Source of the DNA: Ifrita kowaldi
Taxonomy: Eukaryota > Chordata > Aves > Passeriformes > Cinclosomatidae
Direction of reading: 5' to 3'
DNA length: 64,000 nucleotides
Assembly: GCA_013398055.1 (NCBI GenBank)
Contig: VZRS01007523.1
Span: 689,398-753,397 of the forward strand
Shown: piece by piece, positions 33,450 to 48,652 of the stretch
Layout: each line of letters opens with the position of its first letter
How positions within the stretch are numbered: position 1 is the stretch's first letter
Position numbers and translations under genes: made by a program
The notes under the pieces: generated by a model
What the model saw: only the letters and a program-made list of their open reading frames with translations
Told to the model about the DNA's origin: nothing
Database searches by the model: none

Positions 33450-36400
33450 ACTACCAAACTCAAATACCTGAGTAACCCTCTCCATCGTCCATCTCCCCAA
33501 ATCTGTGACCAGCCAAACTGAAATATTGGGTCGGTGCAATTCAGTTTATGGGTCACATCCAGACCTGGCCTTTGTACTTCCCACTCACCTTTATTCAAAC
33601 ACCTATCATGGTTTTTTTTCCCAGAGTAGTACAGCTGTTTTCCACCTTGTATTAAAGAACCCTTGATAAAAAAAATAATATTTTTGTCCTTGTAGCAGAA
33701 TGGTTTTTTTTTTTATTTTCAAGGCTAGCTTATCTTTTGTTTTTTTCAGAACACTGCAAAATATTTCTGTTCAAAACTGCATTTTGCTCTACACCAATAC
33801 CAATTAAAAAATAAAAAGAAGAACAAAAAATGATAGATGTTTCGAAGTGTTCTAAAGAGTGAAATATTTAACACAAACGTATTTTACCACCGGGAAATTC
33901 AATGCTCAAAACTGGTGGATGCATTTGGCGATCATCCTCATCCAAAGCTACTAAATGATACAACGCATTGCTAAATACGGCATGGTATTCTTATTTTCAT
34001 GAATAGCAAAAGGGTGGTATTCCTCCCTGTGCCTGAGGTGCCTAGGAGCTGATACCTGTGTCTCACTTGTCTGTATCACCTTTCATTTGAGAAGTGCTAA
34101 TGTAACCAAAAAGGACACGAGAAACGTCTTTTTTTTACACGAGCCTAGTGTTCACGGAAGGAAGTGCTTGTCGCGTAAGTAAAGAGACTTTTGCTACAAT
34201 TAACAGGTTTCTGGCTACACACGCGTCGGTGTTTGCAGGATTAGATCCTAATTGCTTGGGACACAGTTATATTAGTGTTTAACAATGTTGGTTTCGTACA
34301 GCTGGCACTGCACCGTACATTGTTTTGAACAACTTGTGCTAAACACCCACCAGCAGGACTGGAGCTTCTTGGTCCTGGGGCAGTGTGTATTTTAAAGAAT
34401 AATCCTTAGCTCAGCGTCCTTTATGAGAGTCACACAGGCTGCCTGACGTGAAGGTTGACATTGTGCCTAGTTTAAACATGGTGCAGTAACAAAGCAACTT
34501 CTATGAAACAGGCCAGCCTGGAGCTGGCATAAACAGGATTATCATCTGTGTTTTGCCCAAACTAACCCCTGGCACATTTCACCAAAATACCTTGACTAGT
34601 CACACTAACGATTGCAAATGTGATTTATACTATTTCTTGTTGAATTTGGAAGAGAGTAAAATGATTTTAATTTGCTAAAAATGAGCAGTTTAAGAGGCCT
34701 TTTGAGGGGCAATGAAATTACATCTAGTACAGAAATGGCATGAGGTCCCTCAACATGCACTGGCACCTGGGACATCACTAACAACATCACAGGAAAACTT
34801 TTTTTTTTTAACTGAAAAGTGATTAATAACTAACTTGAAAAAATACAATCTTCTTAGAAAATAGAAAATATCTCAAGACTTGAAGGAATGGACTGTTTTT
34901 TTTTTAAAGTGACTAAGAACATCTCCCCTGATGTCCCACATTGTTGTGCTAAATGCTAAAATTCAGAACTGTTACATTAAACATGTGCAATAGGACTGCC
35001 TTGCCTTCTGAATGCAGAAAGAATCCAGGCAGAAAGCCCCACTGGAATTCAGTTATTTCATCTATACTGCACTGCACGAGGACATGCTTTGCACTTTATG
35101 AAAAGTAAAAGTATTTCTATTTCTCTGCAGCAAAATCAGAATCAAATGCACAATGGCTGTTACGACTTTAAGACTGCCCATTTAAAGATTATAGTAGAGA
35201 GGGAGTGCTGGGTTTCCCAGGATAACGACTTTTTTCTTATATTTTTTTGTGTCTGATTTTACTACTGCTGGCATAAGCTCAGCCACTACGTAAGGATTTT
35301 TTTGTGCAACTTAACTGCTTTTTGTACAGAACAGTATCAGCCTCAGCACTTCCCAAACACAAGCCATTTTTCCAGCAGGTCTAAAATTATCTTGAAGTTG
35401 CAGCTGGAACCCTTCACCTCAGTGAGTTTTTCTTTAGCTTTCTGGAGGTTAACTTTACCCAAGCTACAGCCTGTCATTAGGATCACCAGGATTCCAGTCT
35501 GGGTGGAAACTGAAGTAGCAGCACAAGAAACCCCACCGAAGTGCAGAGACCTTCGGAAGACACCAGCTTTCTTGAATGCCTCGAAAGTGGTATCAGTAAC
35601 AGTTTGTGAAAAATCTGCTTGCAGCAAAGCAATCTGGTAGCTAATCTTGCGATGGCTTGCTCAGGAATGCATGGTTTATTATTAAAGTAATCTTTTAAGA
35701 TTTTATTGGAATGTGCTTCCACAGAGATGTTTCTGCCTTTGTGTGCTTTACTATGTGTGTGTCATCTTGTCCATAATTAAACTTTTCACTGACAGACCTG
35801 GGACTTTTTTTTCCTTAAACCTCCCACTTTGAATTCTGGAATTTCATTTGAACTTTAAATACTTCCTTGGAATTTGCCATAAGGTAAACTGTTTGCTCTT
35901 GTACACTTTCCTGCACTGCTACAGACACACAGTAAATGTAAGAGAACTTGCAAACTTGTGTCTTGCTGTTAAAAAAAGGCTGACAGGAGGTAGTTGTTCA
36001 GATGCTCATGTTATCCCTAGAGTATTCTCACTTTGGAATATGTGGGGAAAAAATTAATGGAAAACTGCCCTAGAGAGTACATTTTCAGTGAAGCTTCACT
36101 GCTGACAACTGGAAAAGGCGAAGTATGACAAAGGAAACATGAAGGAAGAATTTGTACTTCAGCCTTTGGACTTCTCAGCCAAGTTTCTCATGTGACTTGG
36201 ACTTGCTGACCACTTCTTTTTATAAATTCAGTTAAAGATAAAGTCCACAGAATATCCTCCTCAAAAAGCATCCTTGCTGTTTTAAAATCTCAAATTACAA
36301 ACTACTGTTCATTTTCGTACAGCTCTAGGCATATCTCCAGGAAAGGCACATTGATAACCTCAATACCCAAACGCTGGTTCATCAAAAGACTTCAAACTTG

Positions 36401-39400
36401 TCTTGAAAACACTTTAGCCTAGAATCAGGGATAGACTTGAATAATTATTTAATTGAAGGCTTGCTCCTTGAGGCCCAAATTTGAATGTTTCACACTTAGA
36501 CTGCCACAGGGATTTAAATTGTTAAACAAATTTAATATGTTCAGCCATTCAGAGGTGATTGAGTTGGAGAAGTGTAAGAGGTACTGAGACTCAAATGATG
36601 TATTCTCACTACTTCAGACTCAAATGAGGTACTCTCAGTCTGTGCCCTAACCGGTGAGGTAAACCCAATTATTTTAGATTGCTTTCAGTGGTATTTGCTA
36701 ACAGGTGAAGCTAACAGCTCTCTCAGCTGATGACTACTAATGTGTGGCTGAGGATGGATGATTTCCAATACTAGTTTACCGTCTGCCTTGCTTCAGGCAG
36801 GAATACTTGAGGAGATGGGGAATTTTAGGACTAGAAGCACATGCCTTGCCGTTGTAGTGCTGTAGCTCTCCAGCTCTTCCAAAATGAGAGGCACATTGAG
36901 TCATTCAGCAGTTTTTCCTATTCGCTGTCATCTGCAGCCATGTTTGTCCTCAGGATCATGAATTTGTCTGCACAAAAAAATACACTGGTAGGCAATATTA
37001 TCTCATTTGAAAGGGTGCACTACCCCGACCCAGGTTAGATAAATAAACACAGTATTTTGTTTGGCAGCCATCAAGACCAAGAAAGGCCAATACCTAAGCC
37101 ATATTCTCTGACTGTGGGGGTACTCTGTAAATAGTGGGAGGTGACTTCTTTTTCTCTTGAAAAAACGTGGCCAGAATCTGTGTCCTGGTTGACAGTACAT
37201 GTGCATATACATTCCTGCATTCAGGAAGGGATCTTGGCCACGGTGTGCTTCTTCCCTGGAGAGGTGTTATGTCCAGAAGAGAGGGAGAATTTCAGACCAT
37301 TCCTCTTGGCAGTGTGTCCTGTTGGCTGGCTGTAGCTCCTTCTGTTTGTGTGTGTTACATATTCTGGCTCTGTTTTTTGAGTCCACAGCTGGTGCTTGAC
37401 TTTTGGGCTTCATAATATTTAACATCCAAACATGTGAGCCTCTTCTGGGGTCTGGCTCATTATTCCTAACCTGTTAAATGGAGTTTGACAGTTGACTTTC
37501 TTAGCTGTGTTTGCAAATTCTGGTTAAAATGACTTGATTTTTAATCATCAAGATAGTATTGTAAGTTAGTCTTACAGATTTAGTCTTACTCCTTTCAGAA
37601 CTTGTCTTTGGTGTTCTGCACAATTCCCTGTCTGTATGTGTCAGTGTGAAAGCTTGTCCTCAACCCTCATGATTTGTAAAGCAAAGTTGCATAAATAAGG
37701 CATTACACACAGTTCAGATCTAAGTAAATCTAGAAAAAGATATTAAAATTCACAGGATCTTATTTGATATAACATAATCAGGTGTAGACATCCTTGCCAA
37801 AATGGATTCTGTCGCACTTTCAAAGATTGTCTCTTCAGTTATAAAGTGCATAGATTGAGCAGAAGGGAATCTAAGATAAAATAAATTCATCTGAAATTCC
37901 AGGAGTAAGCCTCATCTTTGAATTTGTCCAAGTAAACGAGTAAGTAAGTAAGGAGCCCAAACAAGTACAAACTAGTGCCTGAAAGGTGTCAGCTTTATCT
38001 GCATGAGACTGTGACAATATTTTTGTGTTTAACTCATAAATAGTCAAGGCCAGGAAACAACACTGCTGGGATTAGTCATCCAAAAGAAGACACATACACG
38101 GTTCTTTCTTCTATTGTTTATACAGAAGCTACTTTGGTTACAGCCTTTCTGTGTTCATGTATTGTCAGAAATCTTCCTCAAATGGTGTTTATTACGTAGG
38201 TTAAGTCACCCTGATTCAGACAGTGCATCCTAGAGTAGCAAAATGCTCTGAAAGTCCAGCCCTGGCATATTTCTGTAAGAATGCACAAAAGGTGGTATAA
38301 ATACTTTCAAAAATATTTTTGGGTGAAAATATGCTATGCAGACGTGGACAGTTATGATTTAAACAGTTTTTTTATCTGCTTGTCTTCTTTCTTGTAGTCC
38401 ATGCACCTTGTTCCTCTAAGTTAGAAACATGTGACATAGTGAAATATATTTTGAGTATTTTTTGTGAACCTCCAATTCCATCTCAACATAGAACATAACA
38501 TTTCTATTATTGACTGAGGTTAATAGGGTGGGGTTCAGAAGTGTAGTTTATGCTACAGAGTAACTTCATATTCAAAAGAAAATTACAGCTCAAGATCTCC
38601 CATAAAAGTACTGAAATTAACCTGATGAGTAAAGGCTTTCACTTGTTTTATAACAGTGCCCAAGCTAAATTTTGTTCTTCTATACTTTTAATCCCATTTA
38701 ACATCCTCAAGGTAACAGAGGTGATAACTTCTATAAAATTAGCAGTATATTTATGGTATTTAGATGTTGGTCATGTGATATGTGGTCTATGTGGAAGAAT
38801 CAATCCTCTTTGTGCCCTTTACTTTTCATTAAGTTTTTGTTCTCACTTTGTTTCTCAGCATTCCCTAGAACTATCCCTGCACTTTTCACTTTAGGCTGTA
38901 CATATTACCTTTGCTTGTTGCCTGGTTCTTGTTTCTCTAAATCTCTGGAATTGCATCTTCTGCTGGGATTGTCCAGTTGTCCTTGACCCTAATTTTCTAG
39001 AATAGCTTCTTCTTAGTAGCCTTACTAACTGTCAACTCCTATTTTAGGATCTTCCTTTTCTACCTTGTAAGTAGCCCATCATGAGGAATACAGCGAAACT
39101 GCTGCCTCTTCCTTTTTTGTTCTTTTTTAGTTTGTCAGTCTCTGGCATCAGCCTATCAAGTGTGAGCTTTTTACCAGTGTTTGTGAGCTGACACATCTCC
39201 AGCTCAATGACAGGGGCACATTCGGGGACCATCTAAACTGACCCATCCCTTCCCATCTATGGGTCATTTCATTTATCCTAAATTTGCAAAGTGTGGCTAA
39301 TAATATTTTCTTCAGGTTGACTCATCCGTACTGCTGTCTTAATTTTTTTGCATTTTACCCACAGTTGATATTTTTGGTTTTAGTTAACAGAAAGGGACAC

Positions 39401-41000
39401 AGAGGATCATTATGCAAACTCCTATTACATGTTCCTCCTATCTGTGCAAGAAAATGGAGGCTCAGCTTTTGGTGCTCTGCCTCTGAGAGAAAAACAATGA
39501 TTTTAGCTGTAGAATGTCTAAACTGGTCTCTTATGACTTATCTTTGGGGTAGTGAGCTTTAACAGACTAAGATGATTCCTGTTTAATTGGAAATGCTCTT
39601 ATCTTAGACAACTGAGGTCTTGGAGTTTTGACGCTCAGTTTGTGGCCCTAACCACATCAATTTGTCTTTGCTTTACTCAGACTGGCAAGAAAGTTAGGGA
39701 AAAGCCATTTAGCAAGTTCAAATAAAGTTGTAGGGTACTTGTAAGATCAGCATTAGGATATGACTCTTACTTCTTGGACTTTGCTCATTCCTGTAAACTT
39801 CCGGTTTGCAAAATTTTTCTTCTAGAAAGCTTTCTCTTGCTGCTTTTCAGAGTTTGATATTTTTACAATTCAAATTAGACTTTGTGCTTCCTTTTGTCAT
39901 AACTGACATAAAAAAGTTGAAAAACATTTGCAATGTCATAAAATGATTAAGATTTGACAAATCTGAGAGCATTCAAATCTTATTGCCTCTCCCCAGCTGT
40001 AGCATTCGAAGCAGTCTGGAAGATAAGAACACATTGTCATTATTAGAAGACAAGCGATTTGTAAAATGGATTCAGGATTTTCCAAATAAATGCAGATTAC
40101 TAGGTTACTGCTCTATGAAAGAAATTTTGATTTTGATAGCGTAAAATATTAGAGAAACATAGAACAAATTCAAATTTACATAAATCCAACTATAAAAATG
40201 TATGGAGTTAAACACAATTTGCTTCTTCTTGGGAAAATGATTGCTGCATATACTCTAGCTCACACAGAGGAATTAACGTTATAGGGCATAAACCACCATA
40301 TCAATGATCTCTCTATTGTGCATGGCACTAATTACTCAAAATACAGCTTTGTTTTCTATAAATTGGCCTAGAGGTAAATAGAAAAATCATGGTACGCTTA
40401 GTATTTTGTACTAATAGCCACAGAATTCCACACACACAAAAAAATAGCTGACAAGAAGCCTCACTTTCCTCAACCCCTTTCCCATACTTACTTCAATCAG
40501 AGCAGACAGAGGTTATATTTTTAAGAGAGGGCATCTATCCAAGTTCTGTCGCATCCCGTCACTCAGCAGTATATAAAAATGATTTGCTAATACCAGAGGC
40601 CCTCTTTTTCTTTAGGTCACATTTGTTTAAAACATAAATTGCTGAAATGTCCCAGGAACAATACCTATCTTGTGAGTGTTTGGTAAAAAAGTGGCTTCCT
40701 TTTCTTTTAGTTTTCTTTTAGGAATGTTCCTTTAAGAGTTACTATAGCAATGCAAACTGCTATTGAGACTGTAAACATTAATGATGACTTGGAAGTTGAC
40801 ACCCTACAAAAACATTTCAGTCATTCTAAGCAAGACTTCCAACAGCACTGCCATAATATGCAGCTCCTATTGAGAACAGCAGGATTCTGAGTTTTTGAAG
40901 AAAATAGTCTATATACTAGACAGCAAAACTGCAATGAAGGGAAAATAATACACTCTAATTTTGCAACAAACCAAAATTCCCATTTCAGCATTTTCTGATG
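33450..41000. other. Intergenic, no gene supported
   Basis: AT-rich sequence upstream of DAB2. Open frames reach 114 codons but none has recognisable domains, and starts lack supporting context. Overlapping frames on both strands at 35302-35722 are the most gene-like patch and are discussed among the findings. A 29-bp imperfect duplication lies at 36589-36640. Confidence 0.6.
36589..36640. repeat. Imperfect 29-bp direct duplication
   Basis: GACTCAAATGATGTATTCTC and following bases are repeated as GACTCAAATGAGGTACTCTC directly downstream. Two copies only. Confidence 0.6.
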
Positions 41001-44000
41001 CCATATTCGTTATGTTTTGGGAGGTCTGTCAAGCCATGTTTAAAGCAACATTTGCCTGCCAAGTCTAAGCTGGCTCTACATCTCTCTGGAATGAAACTTC
41101 TGTTGCTGTTGTTGTGGCCTTTCTTTTGCAAATGAAACAAAAATACGTGTTAGCTTACATGTGACCACGAATATAACCTATTATGTAGGAAGCACAGAAA
41201 CAAACCAACCACCAACCCAACTAGATGCTCACAGGATATTTTGAGAGGGCAAAATCCATATTTGGGCTTCACTCCAATATTGAGAGCTTTAAAATAGAAA
41301 AAGGAAAATCACAGGTTTGCATCTTGAATACATTTTTCTGATTGTTTCTCACAAATGCAGTTGGTAAAGAAGGCTGAGGAATTCTGTTTTCAGTTGCTGC
41401 TTATAGGGAAGGATACTTCAGTATAACCTGTTTGGTATTTAGTGTTCATTAACACTCAGCTCCTATGGGAAGCAACAGAGCAGCAGTTAAAACTGAATGA
41501 GAAAGCAAACAGCTTTAGGGACTCATGGCTATCTAGTTTCTCTTCCTAATTAAATATATTACTTGTGTGTATTTTACAGCACAATTGGAAATTTTTTTGA
41601 CTAACAATTGTCAGATCAAAAAGGCACTACCAAAGACAAATCAAAAAAAATATTCTTCTCCCAGGGGCATTGCTTTTGTCAAGGTCAAAGGTGGTGGTGG
41701 TGAGCTGGAGTTTTCCTTCCCTCTTCCTGTGCCACACTGGAGTCTGTGTGGCTTTTGGTCTTTTGCACCATAGGTTGTAGGCTTGTTACAGGGTGTTGGG
41801 AAGTATTTTGTGGTTTGTGGGGACCCTTCTGGACTAAAGAACTCTTTTGCATTGTTGTCTGTGACTGTAGGAGCCTGGACTTGTGGTTCTCTCCAGCACT
41901 GATTCAGGAAACTGCTTTCATTCACAACAGAGTTGATCTCAAGGGTGAAATGTGTTCCCCTGCTGAGGTTGCTGTGTGTGGACCCTTGTAAATACAGCAG
42001 CCATCAATTTTTCTGGTGTTGCACTGCCCTTTCACAAGACTTAATGGAGGGCTGTGTCACTTCAGCCTTAGAGACTACCCAAATCTGGAAGGTACCAACT
42101 GTTCAGTTTGGGTTATGGCCTAGAAAATGTGCAAATTCAGATTTTAAATAAATCTGGTTTTTAATCCCCTTTCAAAGGGGACAAACTCATAATATTTAAA
42201 AATTCAAATTCCACATGTAAATAAATATAAAATTTTGTAAATAAGAACTTGACTTCTGCTGATTTACATTGAGACATCTGAGCCAAGTACCAATACCCAA
42301 AGTCCCTGTTCTCAGGATCTCACAAAACCAAGAGACTTGTGAATCAGAGCACAGGAAGTGATGCAGAGCACAAAGAGCTTGCTGCAAGAGTGTCCTACAC
42401 AGAACACATGTTGTTTAAGTGACAGGATGAACATTTGGAAGCATGTCCATCTTATATGAGGATGGAATTTCTCCATAGTTTGGAGAAACTTGATAATCGT
42501 AACTTGAAAACTCATAGCAAGGTAACTTAGAGTCTACTGATAAGGCTCCCATAAGGAACATTTCTTAAGTATGTGGGCTGATAATGAGTGATAGTGCATG
42601 TTAACATTCCCAGTGATTGTTAGAAGGACCACTGTAGGAATGGCTCTGTTGCTTTGCTGATAAAAACTTCATTTTAAACTGATCTTAACAGCCCCCATTT
42701 TGAACCTGTTTATCCTGTGCTGGATCTTCCCCCAGTGCTCATGCACCCTTCATTGTGCACTGCTCCAAAAGAGGCAGCAACTGTGTGCCATAATGCCCTG
42801 TCTTCACCTATCCCATGTTTTTACCTCCTCTTTCTAACCTTCTCTATGCCCTGAAGTTTCACAATACGTTCAGACAATCTGGACACAGGACAGCATTAGC
42901 TCTTGGACGTTATCCAGCTACTTGCTACTTAAATCCTGAGAGGCTATACTGTCCACTGTTTTGAGCTCAGAAAATATCTTCCATGTCAGTTTCCATGCTG
43001 CTCATGTGTCTCAGGCTATCTCTATTATCATTAACAAAGAGCACCAGGAGAAAAAGAGGTTTTAAAACACAATTTTCTTACATTGCCGTGTTTTGGGGAT
43101 TTTTTTTTCTGTTATTTGAGAGCTCTTCTCCTGTTGTCTGGGAAAATGAATGTAGCCTTTATAGAAAAATAGCGATTTTTTTTCACCCTAGGAAGATTCA
43201 TTCAAGGTCAGCTTTGATACAGCACAGCTGCGTAACCTTGGATTGAGCTGCCGTGAAAACAGCTGATAGATGTCTGGTCTAGGGCAGCTCTCAGCCTGGG
43301 AACTGTGTTCAGGATCAGACACCTGCTCTCGGTGCTCACTGGAGATACGCTGCAGATGTGCTGGCCCAGTGCACACTCAGGCTGGCAAGAGGTCCTTGAA
43401 AGCTGTCTGTCATTGCTGCTGTCAGCTCTGTGGTCTGTGTGGCAAACACTGTGACTGGTCTCAGTCTAATTCCTGACAGATACTGAGCCACAAATTTCTA
43501 TCAGAATTAACACTAATCAGCTTAGTTCCTGAAAAGATGGCACCACAGGAGGGCCATGGTGTCAGCATCACTCCTCCTGGTGAGCTGTGATGTACACCTG
43601 CAGTTTGTACTAAAGGATCTCAATGTATCTGCTCTGTAAATAACACACACTTTACTGTTTGATCAACCCTTACAGAAGGATGAATACGCAAGATAACACG
43701 CAAACATGTTTCGAAGAGTATTGAAAGACTTCAGTTTATTTGTTGCCTTCTTGCATGAGGTGACAAAAGCACATCCAAGCTCAGTGCAGAAAAAATATCC
43801 TGGAACCCAATCACCAGCCTCTAAAAACAGGAGTGTGTATCTGAAATGGAGACCTTGGAACAGAAGTTGACAGGATTCCTACTCCATATATACAGCAAAA
43901 GGTCCAGAAGTATAATGAAGGGTAAGAGAGGGAAGATTTCAAATTCACACAGTGGAACTGACTCAGGAGCAGCCCACCTCTTCCACCTCTGCTTGCTTCT

Positions 44001-47000
44001 TGCTTTGGTGTCAGGTTAGAAGGGCAAGGTCCTTCATTACGCAGTGATTTTGCAGCCACCCTGGCCCATGACAGAAGTAAAGGGAGAAAAGGAATGAGGA
44101 GTAGCACATGCTTCCATTTACTACCTCTACTTTTTTCTTTCCAGTCTACAGTTTTGGGAAAAACATTTGCACTTCTCCACTGCTGTTCAGCTCTTTAAAA
44201 GTCTTAACTTTTAAACTTTAACTTTTTATTAAATTCTTTAATAATTAATTCCACCAAGGGTACAAGACAAATTCTGGGTCCCACAGCTTGTCTGTTTGGG
44301 GAAGTTGAAGTACAGTGAGACTCTGTGTTGATTTTCTGCTAAATCAGTACATAGTCATGATGAGCGATATACTTGAATTCTTTTCAAAAGCAACACCAAG
44401 AAAATATTGCAATACCACGAAGTATTGTGAAATCGTGAAACTGGCTATAATTGGGGTGAGGGGAGGCTGTGGGTAGGGGCAAGGAGGATTTTTTCCATTA
44501 TTTCACTTATTGCACATCATTTCCATGTTCTCAAGCCATCTGATTTTGTTGAGGGACCAGAATTTGGTCTGTAGGACTCCACTGTACGTTTCTCTGGTTT
44601 CTGGGGTCCCCACCCAGGCCTTCTCAGCACACCTACTTCCTTGGGCTTTTTCTGGGCTTCATGGCTGGTATGTGCATGGCAGAATCTCTCTGTTGGGGAG
44701 CTGGAGGACCTCCAGAATCCACCAGATAAGGTAATGGAGATGGGTTTCCTCCTGTTAGACTTTTGCTGCCTCATTGCTGCAGTGCAGGAGCTACATTCAT
44801 GGTCCTCCTTGAATATTTCCCTGCACCAGTGAGGACAGACCTCAGATTTTGGTCCTGGATACTTAGATACCACTCTTCAATTTGAAGTTTTATGAATGCA
44901 ACTAGCCCTGGAAAGTGCAGAGTGACTCATGCACCACTTCCAGGATGAGACTAAAGTTGGCTCATGGAGAAGTGAAAACTGAGCAAGATAATGATGACAC
45001 GAGGATATTTGTCCATTAACAGCTAATGTTGACATTACAGCTGTGGCAATATGGGGAACTGAGTGTTTTGAATTTGTGAATCATCTAATCCATTAATATT
45101 TTTCTTTTCTTTCAAGGAGAATTGACTTGGACTGTATTGATGGTAGACTGGCTATTTTCAGTGTGTTGCAAATCCCATTTCTGCTGCTTTTCTGTTTGTG
45201 TAAAAGTGCATTCTTAACAGGTAAAAAAGGCCCACAGAAAGTAATAGTTACTTGTATGCTTGTAGACTGGTACTACTGAAAGTGATTTGATTAAGCACAA
45301 GTATACATGAGTTCATGTGTATGTAGAGAGCTATAGTGCCCCTACAGAGATAGCAAAGACAAGTTAGTATAGATAGACAAGGAAGCTAGTATTTTAATAA
45401 GAAGCAGTGTTCTCATTTGGAAATTTCTACTTGCATAATAGGAAAGCAATTTTTATAATGTATTTAATTAGTGACTGAAATTCAAAAGTTAATGAGGTGT
45501 AATTTTGTAACAAACCAAGATACATTCTAATTTGTGTGTTTCCTTTAATTGCATCAGTAGCTGCAGCTACGACTTTTAATTCGGTATTTTATACTAATTT
45601 GTTAATTGTGTTATTCATCCTGGGCAGTCTGTCAGGGTGATCTTTAATTTGTATGACAATGAAGATCTGATCTGCATTCAGGTAATCATACAAGCATAGG
45701 AGTAATTGGCAGGATTTTCAAGGAAATCGTGCTATAATCTGAAGTAATTGGAAAATAATGCAGAAGTTGCATAAATAGACCTCATAAAAATGAATTGGTT
45801 TGTGCTGTGACACCAGAGGAAGAAAACCCTGCTCAAAAGTGAGTGAGGTTTGGACAGATGTGATTATTCATTCATGCCTTCTGCACTTATCTGCCAACAC
45901 TGATGATCCTCAATGCTTAAGCACAAGTTAGAGAGTCCCATATCTATAGCTTCTGTTTTTCAGCCAGGGTTCAACTTTTTCAGTGTCTGCTTATAAAATC
46001 TTTGCAATTAAAGACCAAAGGCAAACTGGCACATTCTCGGTAAAGGAAGGGTTAAAGCCACCTGTAACCTGGGAAGAACAGGGGAACCTACTGCAGTCTG
46101 TGGAAGGTCTGACTCAGCTGGAGGGTGTGCCTAACTGAGCTGTGCTCCCTAAAGTAAGGGTGGACCCATTAATCCATCATAACCACAGTGAAGCAGTATT
46201 AGCATGACACCTGCTTACCTGTGGCTAGTTCTGGGTTTTGCATGCCTGTGGAAGATGCTGGAACCTTCTTCACAGCTGGTTGGGATTTGCAACACTTTGA
46301 CAGAAAGGCCACAAATATTCAGGGTTTTTTTGGCACATTGGGGATCTTTTGGAAATTTTTCTCTCAGTGTAGGGTGATAAATCCAACTGCTTAGACTAGA
46401 TATTACCACAAATCCACCTGCTTTTGCAGCAGGCTTCTGTCTTGAGTAGCAGAGCTGTAGTGATATTGTATTTCATGGTCTACATTTTGCAGAGCTAAGG
46501 CTGGATGTCCCAGATGTCTGGATGGTTTGCAGTTATGAGTGTCCCAGCCCATGCAGCAACCCTCTGTGAGCAATGGCAGGTAGAAAAATGTCTCCTGTAA
46601 CAGCAGCATGGTGGGTACCTGCAGCTGCCCTCCATCCTACACACTTCTCTTGGTGTCAGGGCTATGTTGAATAAGACAGTAATGAGTATTTTTAAGACTG
46701 TCATTATTTTTACTGTATAAAGAGGCAGGTATCATATGGTGCAGATGGCATTTTCTTTGAGGCGTCTCTGCAGTACTATCAAAGACTTGTCTGCCAGTGC
46801 CATGCAGCCAGGATGGGGACAGTGCCAGCCATCATTTGAGTAGTTTTCAAAAGTAGGTGAGAGATAGCCTTTGTGAGGTAAGTGTAGAAATAAATCCTGA
46901 TGAATACAACTGGGTGAATCAGATTAATACTTGAAATGACTCCAAAGCTTTCAGTTGTTTCTATAGCTAGATAAAAATGTGTCATCTAGGGTGTAGTGTA

Positions 47001-48334
47001 TCTGTGGAACAGATAATTCTGTGCTTGTCAAGAATCTGGGTTAATTAGACTACTACATGCAATAACTTAGCTTACTAAAAGAAAATGTAGTAAGACAAAA
47101 TTTTGCAGCTTGGTACTTCCTGATGCTAAAAAGCTGTTTGCCTGGGGAGGTGTTGGCAAGCACAGCTACAGGACTGGTGGGGAGTCCAGTTTGCTGCCTG
47201 CAGGCAAGAAAAGTCAAATTCAGCCCTTCTACATTTGGGTGTAGCTCTCCTTCAACCAGAAGACCCACCACATGAACATGGCAGAAATTTTGTCCTCAGT
47301 CAGAATGTTATTCTGTGAGGCTCTAATGATGTAATTTTGGGGATACTGTCTTTCTATAAAATGTCAAATTAATCTGCCTGTGCACATGAGAAACTGCTGA
47401 TGATGAGTTAATGTGGCTCATGAGTATCAGATCCGTACTCTGTTTCCTGGAAATTGTTGGTGAGATTGTTTATTTTTGAGCATTAAGTTCTTAATTGTAA
47501 ATAAAGTTAATTTACATGAAACCACAGAACAGAGCTGTTTGCTTGCTAGAAAACTGTAGGTGAAGTTATTATTCAGTAAGGCTTTAGAAGCAAACACAGA
47601 TACTTATAGACCAATTCTAAGTATGCACACTGGGTCAAGGAAATTGAATATAAACATTCTGGAGTCAGAGGGTAAAAGTGATGAACTTCCACAAGTAGCT
47701 GAGGAGCATTTACATGGACAAACACCATTCCCAGACATGTAGGCTCCCCAATACTTAAAAGTATGCATCTCTTGTCAAAAAGTATGACAATTCCTTAACA
47801 ATCCAGCATTCTTTGGTGTAGAAAAGAGATGCCTGGGGAGAGTATAGGAATGGTCTATAAAATGACAGAAGTCATGGCTCAGAAGAAAGTGGCTCATTAC
47901 AACACAGAGCACCTGACCAAAGGATGGCATGGTAGGTAAAAGCTCAGCTGGGCTCAAGGGATGGCTGAAAATTCAGGGTGGAAGGATACAGCAAGTGTAA
48001 CCAAGCATGCAGAAACCACATCCAGCTTAGGAAGATGCTGAGGTGAAAATATGGGAAGCTTGGAGAGTCATATAGGGTGATACTGTACACTTGTCTTTCT
48101 TTTATGCACTTGCTCAGCCATCTACTTAATGCTGCTCTTGGAGACAGGCTAGCAAGACCTTTGGGCTCATTCAAAACTGTGATTCTTGTTGTGATGATGG
48201 TAGGGTAAATGGTTTATGGAGTGGCCAATATAGTGGTAAAAAGGATCCTGGGAGCCTGATAAATCCTTGACTTTCTCCTTCCCTTTCTCCTTGCCTTCCT
48301 TCACCTTTCCTACTTTTCTTTCCTCTTTTCCTTC

Positions 48335-48351
48335 TTTTTTTTTTTTTTTTT
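48335..48351. repeat. T17 homopolymer following a CT-rich tract
   Basis: The pyrimidine-rich stretch from about 48268 ends in 17 T. Low complexity only. Confidence 0.9.
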
Positions 48352-48652
48352 GAGGAGACAGTTGAAGAATGCATCTTTGCATGATTTATGAAGATGATAT
48401 GAAACTTCAGATTGTTTTTTTTGTTGTGAAAGGTATTTGATTTTTGCATATGAAAAACACAGTGGTGTCTCCGGAAGTGTCTCAATCTAGCAGACTGCAG
48501 AACTGGTGCAGCTTCAGTGTTTCCTAAGTCAAACAAGTGAAAGAGGAAGAGAGAGTGTTTTGTGAGGGTGTTCAAAATCCTTTTCAAAAAGACAGAATTG
48601 GCAAAACATTCAGGAGAACCAACTGAAGACTCAACTTCTGATTACAAGTATT

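Noticed and set aside
32513..33539. Several 75-150 codon frames on both strands
   Set aside because: They fall in the CpG island, where stop codons are rare. Arg/Pro/Gly-rich translations are typical of GC-rich non-coding DNA.
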